From Hericium rajendrae (taxonomy: Eukaryota; Basidiomycota; Agaricomycetes; Russulales; Hericiaceae): a DNA stretch of 64,000 nt. This document shows positions 46,680 through 56,639 of the stretch, piece after piece. The position numbers and the translations under genes were made by a program. Where the stretch lies: NCBI GenBank assembly GCA_033439255.1, contig CM065878.1:3534001-3598000 (forward strand), in the 5' to 3' direction. Every line of letters starts with the position of its first letter. Position 1 is the first letter of the stretch. The notes beneath the pieces were generated by a model. That model ran no database searches, had not been told where the DNA came from, and worked only from the letters and a program-made list of their open reading frames with translations.

Positions 46680-49398
46680 ATCTGCGCCCGCAATAATGGA
46701 TTACATGAGGTCGTGCGCAGGATCGCTAGGCTGGCAAGATGTACCTTATTCACGATTCAAAGGCGGGCAAGGTAGTATAGAAACAGTCTGGTATCCGGCG
46801 CAATTTGAGCATTTGAAAGGACTACAGGACATGATGAGAGGGATGTACCTTCGAAAAACGAGGAAATTTGACAAATGGTCCCGAAGATATTGAAGATAGT
46901 TGAGCGTGTGTAATGGAAGACGTGAAGGTGACGAAATGCAGAAAACAAGAAGGACGTCGTGCAGGTCGTGCAAAGGTCGTGAGCGATGGGGAATGAGATG
47001 GGAGAGGAACGCGGACGGGCAGACGGGGCAGGTGAAGTGGTAAAGCTAGTATCCGGGGGAAAACGACGGTTGGCCTATTTCTATGCCGAGCCCTTCCTAA
47101 GCCTCCCCCGGCAACCCGGCCCTTTTCGTCCGCCACCCCCACCGTTTTCGGCTAATTTCCGCCCCCATTCCGTCCCGTCTTTCGTCCCATCCCGCCCGTT
47201 TGCAAGCTGGCGCCTCTCTCTGTGACCGCCTTGCCCGACTCAGCATCTCCGTCCCTGTGCACCGGTTCTCTTTCTTCAGCAAGGATCCACAGGCTTCTCG
47301 AGCAACAAGCTCACCCGAATCCGTCCTTTTTACAGGCGCTCGGCCATCTCCGTCTCATCATCCGCGCCCATGTCCCAGGCACCCACAGCTTCCCCTTTCA
47401 TTCCACGGAAATCCGCTCGCCACGCAGCTCGCAATATTCCCCCCATCCCATGCCCTCTTTTGGACTCAGCCTTTTGTCTTGCCATGCACTTAGACGCTCT
47501 TTTAGCCACTGAATCTGCTCAGCCCGGCGCCCCATCTCGTTCCGTCGGCACATGGAATCAGGATCGCTCATATTAATATCGCCGTGCGAACTCATCAATT
47601 CTGCATAGGGATGGTTCCACGACCACCATCGCAAGCCGTCGTTCGTAATTGTGTTGAAAAGGCAGTCGGTAAGGTCTACCTGCGGTCTCGATATCACTGG
47701 GCACGGATTTCATCAGTGCTCAAGAGATCATGCAACAACATGTAGGGCAAATTGTCGGAATGTCTGGGTCTCGTCCCATCATGTGAAATCGTATAATAGG
47801 GGCTGTAGTGGACCTTTCCTTCTGCATGTTCTTTAGTATATTTCGGAGAGCGTCAATGAACCTGCCCCGAGGCCAGTCCAGACAACGTCAGGCACTGGAT
47901 TCTGCTTCCGCAGAATGCTGGAAAATGGCCGCCAACATGTCAAGTAGACAAATATAGCCAGTCGCGCAAGGTTCCTGGTATAATCCGCAGAGAACCGCGC
48001 CACTCGCTCGCCATGGCAGCTGTCATACCTTAGGGCCGTAAGACCTAGATCCGAGCCCTCCGAGGAAGGGTGTCAAATGGCAAGCCTGTGAGGTGCAGAA
48101 ACTTGCGAGGCATGCTCATAATTGGCGACCAGGCAATCAGAATGAATGCCGGTGACCAGAACGCCCCAAACCGGTCCCATCGCATGCTGCTGATACTGTG
48201 GCCGATGCCTTAGGAAGCCTTATAGGTGAACGCACGTGGATGCGCGATGTCCGGTCCAGGTGACAGAGAATACTTGCCTGGATGTTCTCTCTCACTGGAT
48301 GTATGCACACCATCCGCCGACCTCACGTGAGATACATCGACCATCTTCGCTCTGGCTGGAAAACACACGCTATAGTCTCTTCGGTTCCGCGATTGAGAAC
48401 TGAATGCCAAGATCATCAGATCGGGCGTGCCCGATCCAGGTAAGGTAGTGAAGCCTGGGGTACCGACATGGCGAATGCCGCAGCCACTGCTAGCCATACG
48501 GGTAGCACCGGACCTTTAGAGACGCTGGGCCAAGAGAGAATGTTCGTTGGAAACATTCCTAGGAGGACGCCGGCCAGCGGCCCGTGAGAGAACTGCACAG
48601 GGAGATCTTCCGTCTTCTGCAGCGCGCGAGACACGCGTCCATACGATGTGACCGCAGGTCCTGGGCGCGCGACAGGCCACGAAAACAACGACGGAATGCC
48701 TAGAGATAGACAGAACTTCGTCCTGGCGCCCCGACATGACTGCACGCGAACGCGGACATGATGCTCGCTCCTATTATGGCCTGTGCAGGGTTTGCAGCCC
48801 GGAGATTTGAACCGCGGATAGCAAAAGTCTCATTGAGCCAGATGTCCTCCCGTGCCTGCCGTCTGTGGTCGGTATTAGAGCTCGAACCGACGGCGGAGCG
48901 CGACCGACCAAATAGATCGTTTCTGGAAAGCGTGGAGAGAGTTCACGCTCGGGCGTTCATTGGCTGCTGGTATAAATAAATTAAGTCGCAGTCTTTCGAC
49001 TCTTAGCGCATTTCCCTTGCGGATGAACTTCGAATTCCGCTCACCTTGCTACGCAGTCAAAGGCGGAAGAATATTATTTCCATACGCAGTGCACCTAAAG
49101 ACACCGCCCGCGCTGGTCGGAAAGGAAGATTCGTAAGTCGCGTGAGGCATCATGCTGACGACTCGCGTATGGGCAAGCAGCGAGCATCTTGCGAAGGACC
49201 AAAGTATGTGCATGCTCTGAGGATGAATGAACAGAGCACTTCAGAAGCCGGGGCGCTGATTGGAAAGTCAGCATACAGCACGATACAGGACACATACACA
49301 GGAGGACACGGGAACGGGCGAACCCATCGATATTTAGGATCAGCGATAACCGAAGATTAGATCTGTGGGTGCCTCGGATTTGTATCGTGTGAAGCCTC
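46680..49398. other. Gene-poor region; possible decayed membrane-type exons at 47.6-48.75 kb
   Basis: 46680-47500 is the Ras upstream region, with a strong C/T-rich tract (47100-47300). On the minus strand between 48760 and 47560 there are open pieces with hydrophobic character (VLPVWLAVAAAFAMSV, GAFWSPAFILIAWSPIM, RNLARLAIFVYLTCW). They lie in different frames with stops between, and no start or family could be fixed. This may be an unrecognised gene with many small exons or a decayed one. Confidence 0.3.
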
Positions 49399-49452
49399 GA
49401 GTCCCTCCGATCGCGTGCACTCATGAATGCAGATTTGCGTGAGCCATGAATC
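49399..49452 (+). repeat. Left arm of a diverged inverted repeat
   Basis: GAGTCCCTCCGATCGC (49399-49414) and GAGCCATGAATC (49441-49452) recur in reverse complement at 50006-50021 and 49991-50002. The left arm has about 24 extra bases between the two matches. Weaker similarity extends outward from both arms. See right arm. Confidence 0.65.
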
Positions 49453-49990
49453 GCGCCTTATTCAGAGCGACCTCCGATTTTTACTCGTGAAACTCAGGAT
49501 TGCGCGCTTGCGCCTTCGCACTGTCACAGCGCTCACAAACACAGGCAACACTTTTCAAGCTAAGTCAAGCAACTTCAGACATCCTCAAACATCTTCGAAG
49601 GACATATGTTCCTGTCGACAGGAACACGCTGTTGGGCAGCGCGTCGTGGAACGCGAATTTGCTGTCCTGAGCACGCAACTCGCGTATAATCACGACAAGG
49701 ACAGCGCGGCGCGACTTGCGCTTGACCAGCATGCGCCCGAGCATCATGTAACTCGGTTTGGGTTTGGCTAGCACCAGACCCATTCACTGTTAGAATACCG
49801 GTCCATGTTTGTGATGTGTGAATACCTCTCGTCACTCCCTTTGTACATAGTTCAATTCTTGCAGCAAATGAGCTTTCCTAATCTTTATTTCGGAACGGCA
49901 TTTGACAGGATATAGCGCGGACATTCTCGGGCCGCGTGAACTGATTTCGTGCTGCCACCAATCTCGCCCAATCGTGAAAACCGTGAGTTT

Positions 49991-50021
49991 GATTCATGGC
50001 TCTATGCGATCGGAGGGACTC
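49991..50021 (-). repeat. Right arm of the diverged inverted repeat
   Basis: Reverse complement of the left arm, with the 16-nt and 12-nt blocks adjacent. The arms enclose about 540 bp without a recognisable gene. This could be a remnant of a terminal-inverted-repeat (MITE-like) element or of a local inverted duplication; no target-site duplication was found. Confidence 0.6.
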
Positions 50022-51400
50022 ATGGCTACCACGAATTCGGATCTCGGGCAACCGGAGATCCCGAAATATCGGTGGCAGCACCCGATCAAGTGGTTGGCAG
50101 TGTAGGGTACGGGCTAGAAAAGCTGCAACTTCAAGGAACAATGGAGATAATGATCCGATGAGGGCCAGACGATGTGTGCGGTAGTACATAAAACAAGATT
50201 CCGGGGAACATGACGACCTTCTTTTAGGAGGGAAACGGGCCAAAAATGGGTGCAGATGAGCAAATTCCTAATTTCACGTGGATCGATTGGTGCGATCTTG
50301 TGATGTCGCATTGCCACAACTGCTGCGAGCGCCAGAAGTTCATTTCGAGATCTATCGTCTATGCACATCATCCTCAATAGTCGGCGAGTTCGCTCTGCCA
50401 CGGAGATTGTCCAGTTCCTCCATGATAGTGGCCGAACATCGACATTTCCGCACTACTGCCTTGCGGTGCTGTGCTCATATCTGCGTTGATACCGGTGATT
50501 TCAGACCATGGTCAAATCTGCGGCCGATGCCCTATACGTCCAGCGGTTTACATACAACTTGACTTCATGAGCTGTCTTTTCAGAAGTACTTCTTCCTCTG
50601 ATGATTTTTGGCCTGCTGATCATCCTAATGTCGCGTACAGGGTGTTCTGATATGCGGGCCCCGCTGAATGGTGGCATCGACATGGGACAGATACACAAGC
50701 GGAGCGACATCGCAGCTGGCAGCTCAAATTGGTCCTCTGATTTCTAGACGGTCCGTTAATGATGGAAATGGTCTATTCGGTTCGTTCTACCGGTGCCCCT
50801 GACACTCGAGAACAGTGATGGATATAGCCCCAGACTGGCTTCGGGACCACGATGTTTTTGACTTGTTTTGTCCTTATCTCATTGCCTAACGGACATTACA
50901 ACGGCTCAATAGCGGCAACTATGCCTTCACTTTATGAGAGGTGGTCATTCGTGAATCTGGGTACCTTGATGGGCACAAGGATATTTAAAGCTCCCTGCCT
51001 GCCCAGGCGCCACTCAGATAGCCACCTGTCTCTCGGTCCCTGCATCCATGATCATCCTAATTGCGCAGCTTATTCTTTGGCTTCCACGGCTATTGGGGAA
51101 TCCTGAGCTCTGATTGCCGGGCAATATGAAACGGACATGTTGACAAACATTGCCTTGGTTGGCTCGTTGGGACCACACATGGTATAGATCAGTACTATCC
51201 TCGTTTGCGCTTTTCTAGTCCCATAACTCGGGTCAGTAATTCGCCAGCTCCTCTTCGCTTATCGTTCTTACAAAACACATTGCAGTGTCTGATTTCAGCA
51301 GCACTTGGACCATGTAACATCGGAGATACACGCCGCCTTACCCGATGACGTGTGTCGCGTATCAGTGCCCATCCTTGATATTGTTCCACCATTCTGATCG
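50022..51400. other. No gene seen
   Basis: About 1.4 kb with only short open frames on both strands and no recognisable motif or repeat beyond the arm extension near 50022-50060. Confidence 0.45.
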
Positions 51401-51412
51401 GAATGCCAAGCA

Positions 51413-52650
51413 GTGGATACGGAGTTTTCTCTCGCAACCCATGCTGATCATGTCATATTTGGCATTGAGACAATTGGTGACAGAGCTCTAGCTTCGGGTA
51501 CAACTGCTCATGTGGCAAAGTCGTTCCCGAGGATGCCGTGTAATGAAATCTGCAATCATACTACACCGGAAACCACATGCTTCGCTATCCAACAAGGTTT
51601 CTGTGCGAGAAATATTTCCTTTGGTGGTTCTGCTCTCTCAAGTGTGCCGCGATCTATTCCCTCACTGCCCGCTCTTCTTTCGGCGCTCCCTCATGGTGGC
51701 ATTCTCTCGATGTTCGGCTCGGTCGCCGCCGGCCACTTTGGAGGCAATACGGAACTCTTACTACATTCCCTTTTGTCTTGTGGCGCTTATCCCTGCTCTG
51801 GCTATACTAGTAGACCCACTCGGCACGATCTCGCTGGCTTGCGGAACCCGAAGCACGGGTCATCTTACCTGCCTGTCCTCGTGTTCTCGGAAATGCTCCC
51901 TGACGGATCGTGCTCGAATCAGCGCTCAAGTTTTAAGTTCAGCAACTCTCACTGGTCCTTTATCCGGACAACCTTAGCTCAGTCTTTCCAAGTTGGATGC
52001 TGGAATTCCGTGGCGCTCTATGGGCATACGTGTTCTGTGGAAGCTCCGCGGCCGAGGCGTTATCGCCCTTTCGTACTTCCCAATACCTCCCGATCCACTC
52101 ACCTCGTGCCCGATTGTTATCAGTCTCGGCATCGTCAACCGCCACCTCCGCTGCGTGCGATCAAACTTTACAATTTACCTGCCGTCTGTTCCGTCATGCA
52201 TCTTTTTAGATATCGGCTTCCCATGCTGCAGCATCGCCAGCATCTTACAAACCGAGTTCCGTGGCCACAAAAGCGCAGCATGTCTGTAATTTGGGCTGCG
52301 AGCTGGTCTTCCGGTCGGTCCCCGAGTAGATCGTCATTGGCCACGGCTCTTCCACGCTCGCCTTTTGTCTTGCGGCAGCTTACGCTTGGGTTCTGACCCG
52401 CGTCTTCCTGACGAAGAACATAGGATTACAACCTCTGACGCAGGAACGTGATTTATGGCCCAGTCTTATTGTGTGCTGGCCGATGGCTGCCTCTGACAGC
52501 ATGGAAGGATTGTCATTGTCAGTGGTCTTCTTCTCCGTTCCGCCCCGGGCTCTAATTGGCTTTGACCAGATGGCAAGGACAGGCAGCTGTTTGCCTCCGC
52601 GCACTGGTACGCCGGTGAACGTTGAACGTTGAACTATGGACCTTCTTTCC
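51413..52650 (+). pseudogene. Possible membrane-protein gene or relic, plus strand
   Basis: A 327-codon open frame covers 51413-52396, but hydrophobic, gene-like pieces lie in the other two plus frames: SYYIPFCLVALIPALAILVD (about 51750), GALWAYVFCGSSAAEALSPF (about 52010), FTIYLPSVPSCIFLDIGF (about 52180), and AYAWVLTRVFLTKNIGL then WPSLIVCWPMAASDS (about 52380-52500). Such frame switching fits a multi-exon, multi-pass membrane protein or a decayed copy. The long frame itself is Ser/Arg/Pro-rich and looks like a chance frame. No family could be named. Confidence 0.3.
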
Positions 52651-53731
52651 GACAAAATATCAAAAATATCATGAGGTTTATTTATAGCATGGAAGTACTT
52701 CCTTCGCGGCTGGGCGCTGAGGGGTTTCTGCGAAAAGGCCAGACTTGGGCCTGTCTTGCGACGTGGGATGACACACGCGTCGCGTATTGCGTACGAAGAG
52801 GTCTGGAAAAGATGGCTCAGGACGATCTTCACGCGCTCAACGCGTCCTCCGTTCTTGTTCAGATGGTCCGTGCGACTTCATGGGCTATACATCATGCCAT
52901 GGTGTGTGCCTTTTTTAAAAAACGTCCGCCGCCATGCTCTTTTCATCATCTACTCCACGGCAGGAGAGTTCATCGATATCATCACATCTCACCACCACGA
53001 TCCTCGCCGCTCCCCGTCCCCCATTGGGTCGCGCATCCGCCATGCACTGCATAGCGCCGCGCATAACGCCACGGCGCAGCCAGCCTATTTTCCATCTTGC
53101 TCCAGGCCAGAAGGCAGTTCTGCAGATCGAAGTTCATCATAATATGACCATCGACCCTGCGACGTGACCCGGCGTGCGAGGTCATCGACATCGATCCCAT
53201 CTTGCCATCTTGCCGTCGCAGCTCCATAACCACCCATGCTCGTCGGACCGCCCTCATCACAGCGCTAGCAATTTACGGAGTCATCTGGCTCTCTGATCGC
53301 CATAAACGCACGATCCGAGTGCCTGGACGCTTAGCTGATAGGAAGAGATTGGTCGCGAGATCTAGGGCGATTGGGTGTTTGGCTTTTGCTCGCGCTCGCG
53401 TGCGCGCTTTATCAGGGTGCTGCGATCCGCCGGTGGTGAGTTTGTTATAGTTTCGCAACGCGTCCCCGTGACCGTAGGCAGACTTCCAAACTTCGATCTC
53501 ACAAACAACCAGTTGATTGCTTTCTTTTCCTTTCAGTGGTCTTTTGATTATGCGAGAGTGGCAGCTCAGCAACACGCATTGGAAGACTGCGGCATCTTCG
53601 AGAGACCCAAATCAAAGGAGACCACCTATCTTCAAATTGTCATCATGCGCACAGGGTTTGTCCAATTTGACGCCAGCTTGACATGCATCTCCGTCACCTT
53701 CCATTCTGACATTGTCTTTTTTCGATTGCAT
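52651..53731. other. No gene seen
   Basis: About 1.1 kb of short open frames in GC-mixed sequence. Nothing recognised. It leads directly into the tandem repeat array. Confidence 0.4.
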
Positions 53732-54633
53732 CGTCGATGATATCGATACGATTCAAGACTAGACCTTTGCTGGCTGCGTGGCACAACAACATCGGGAACA
53801 ATCCAGCTCATTCGTCGCGGTGAGCATTCATCTCGCGATGGTGCTTCGGTACTATATGATGTTTTACAAAGTTGATATCCAAATTACGATTATGCGGAGA
53901 TCTAGTTCAGAATCGCTCTGACTTTCCTTCATTCATGCGTATCCATCCGTTCATTGCTGACACTGCTCTTCTTCTCTCTGATTATAGCGTCGATAGCATC
54001 GATGATATCGACCCGATCTGAAGCTTGACCTAGGCTGGCGGTGCGGGGTGTCTTTCAGAGCATAGTCAACAGCATCGGGAACCGTCTGGTGTCGTTCGTG
54101 GCGGTGAGCATCCACGGTGAGCATCCATTTCGCGATGATTCATTGGTACTATATGATGTTTTTAAAAGTTGATATCCAAATTACCATTATGCGGAGATCT
54201 AGTTCAGAATCGCTCTGATTCCCTCACTCATGTGTGTCCATCCGTTCATTGCTAACACTGCTCTTCTTATTATAGCGTCGATGATATCGACCCGAGCCAA
54301 GCCTGGCGCGCGGCGTACGGTACCTTTCATGGAACAATTAGCAACACGGGAAACCGTCCAGCATGGTGCATGGTGGTGAGTGTCCATTTCGTGATGATTC
54401 GTTAAAACTGCATGATGCCTAAAAGACAAACCCATTTATCCGAATTACGATCATGCGGACATACAATATTCAGAATCGCTCTGACTCTCCTTCATCCACA
54501 CACATTCATCTCAGTTCATTACTGATACTGCTCTTCATTATAGCATCCCTGGATCGACCTAATCGCGGAGGCAAGCCCGCGCTTGTCACTCGCGGACATT
54601 ATGCGCCGCGGCGGCGGGGCAGATTCCGTCGAG
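53732..54633 (+). repeat. Tandem array of exon-intron-like units (three full, one partial)
   Basis: Units 53732-53987 (256 bp), 53988-54275 (288 bp), 54276-54543 (268 bp) and a partial unit 54544-54633. Each starts with CGTCGATGATATCGA-type sequence (88-116 bp), then a consensus donor (GTGAGC or GTGAGT at 53820, 54104 and 54117, 54377, 54634) and about 160-170 bp ending in a pyrimidine-rich ATTATAG acceptor. Shared words in the second half include TACTATATGATGTTTT, GTTGATATCCAAATTA and CAGAATCGCTCTGA. The second half is more alike between units 1 and 2 than the first half. Unit 2 has a 13-bp duplication over its donor. First halves read in a common frame as SMISTR-type peptides in units 1-3; unit 2 has an early stop in that frame. 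Confidence 0.75.
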
Positions 54634-56138
54634 GTGAGTATGCTCACACACGACGGGCTGTATGATGCGACTCGTACCCACTAGAATTCCGAGCTTCTGG
54701 CTGCGGAACCTCATGTAGCAGACTGATCCCTCCTGCATCCTAACTTTCGCATCTCCTGGCAGTGCTAACGCGCCTCGCTGCAGAGTTGATTACCGTCCAG
54801 CGCCAGCGCCGGAGACGTCCTCTGCGCTTGGCTGACGTCATTTATGTCTTCACTATGAGGTACTTTGCTGTCGCATTGGCTTTACGCAAGGAGCAAGGCG
54901 TCTGCATCGACGAGCTCGTGCGCCAGAACTGCGCCGCTCGTTTCCATACTGGATAGCGCTCGTGTACGCAGCTGCAAAATGACAACGTCTCAGCTCGGCA
55001 CGCACGATGGACGGCCTCCATCGTATCCGCCCACAGTGACACAAGGACGTCGACGCCGACACACCGACTCTCGACGCCATGACGTCTCGCGCGCGATTGC
55101 AGCCCTCCCGGGAGGCCTTCTGCGCGTATTTCCGAACATCATCTCGTCAATGACCTGGACTCGCTGCTCCACGATTTATTTTCAGCATCTTAGGGGAGAG
55201 GCCGTACCATCATATCCCCGCCGGCGCAGGTGTCAAGATCGTATTGGCACCGAGCACCGATCCTGCGCAGACCTGCGCTCCGTGGGTTGGGGATGTTATG
55301 TGTTGGGGCTCCTCGTGCAGGGACGACGACGGATTTAGGTTTGCGGATTTGAGGCATCGATGCTGGCCAGCGGAACTGGACGCGCTCCGGTGCACTGTAT
55401 GCGCGTCTCACTCATGCATTCGGTGGACGGATAGCTGTATGCGTCGTAGTCCGCGCATGCAATGCACACGTATCCGAGCTTCTCGCAAAGATGAATGGGG
55501 TCTGAGCTTCAGTGCAGGATAAGTACTCTTGCCCCTGGTGCCTGCGTCCTGTAATAGAAGGCCTCTGCCTCCAACCTTCTGTGTATCCCTCTTCCAAGGG
55601 ATGCATATAGAGTTCTCCTCGAATGAATTCATGCTTTGCTGCTCTTATGGAACATTCAATGTTAACAACAACTTCATGGACTGCATTGATCAATCTACTC
55701 ATTCTACTGCATGTATGGACGACCCTAAGACCCAAGACAAGGGAGGAGCATGTAGGGATGCGAACAGGGTGATCGGTGAACATATGGAGGTGCGGTATGG
55801 GTTCTGTGGGGGAAACGGCGAGACTACCTGGCGGTGGATGAATACTGGCCGAGGGTTGGAAGGGTATGTACGAAGGACAAAAATAATAATGTATAGTTAT
55901 GGACTTTTTGCGTCGGGCGTGCGGGGGCAACGGGCTGTAGTGAGACAGGGCGTGGAGGATAGGGGAGAAAGGGCGTGGAGTGATATACAGTGGCACAGAA
56001 GAAATTGAGGCGGAACAAAGGGTGGACAGTCAAGACAGGTCTTCAGGGTGGGTGGGGATGGCTGCGCACGCGTTCATGGGGATTGGGACGCGCGACGCGC
56101 AGGACATGGCGCGCGCGCGTGCGCGCAGCAGGGAACCC
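54634..56138. other. Unassigned region downstream of the array
   Basis: The last array donor at 54634 may pair with CGCTGCAG near 54783. Plus-strand open pieces follow (for example 54980-55340, reading LGTHDGRPPSYPPTVTQGRR). No family recognised, and frames change with stops between. If the array belongs to a transcript, its 3' exons may lie here. Confidence 0.3.
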
Positions 56139-56560
56139 TCAGTCCTGCCTGCTGAGCTCCGCCTGGGTGAGGTTGAGCACGAAGGTGCCGCCCGCGTAGC
56201 CCTTTGGTGGCTCGATGAGCTTGGGGCCCTTCTTCCCCTTCGCGTCACGACCGGATGGGGACACGGGCGCGAGGGTCTGGGCGATGGATGGGAAGGGCGG
56301 AGGCGCTGGGATGCGGGAAAGGAGCCGGCGCGTTTGGGTAAGGGTTGGGAGGAGGACTTGGATTGGGAGGATGGGTTCGCGAGCGGCGAGGAGATGGCTG
56401 GGCGCGAGCGGAATGCGGAGATGGGCATAGCTGCTGCTGTGGTGGCTGCAGGGAAATGTTAGTTGTGGACTACAAGAAACGTAGAGAAAAAGACGGACCC
56501 ATTGTGAAAGAGGGGATGACAGGAAGATGGGGCAAGGAACGTAAGGAACGAAGGGGTTTA
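56139..56560 (-). CDS. Small protein of unknown function, two competing frames
   Basis: Minus-strand sequence after an acceptor CCCTGCAG (about 56460) is open in two frames. One, joined to a short first exon ATGG with donor GTCCGT, gives MATTAAAMPISAFRSRPAIS and a Ser/Pro/Arg-rich continuation. The other ends GKKGPKLIEPPKGYAGGTF then VLNLTQAELSRQD, with a conserved-looking C-terminus and stop at 56139. GC is high, which inflates open frames. The real product may use the first frame early and the second late through an unseen intron. Confidence 0.4.
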
Positions 56561-56639
56561 TAACGGCGAGCAGAGGACGTTGGGGAGAGAGGAGCGTCAA
56601 CCGTTGGGGTCCCGGAAGACGGCACATCCCCTTATGGCA

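Noticed and set aside
48800-48860. tRNA-like boxes on the minus strand (GGCTCAATGAG and GGTTCAAATCT)
   Set aside because: The boxes are only about 25 nt apart and no acceptor stem pairs, so a tRNA cannot form.
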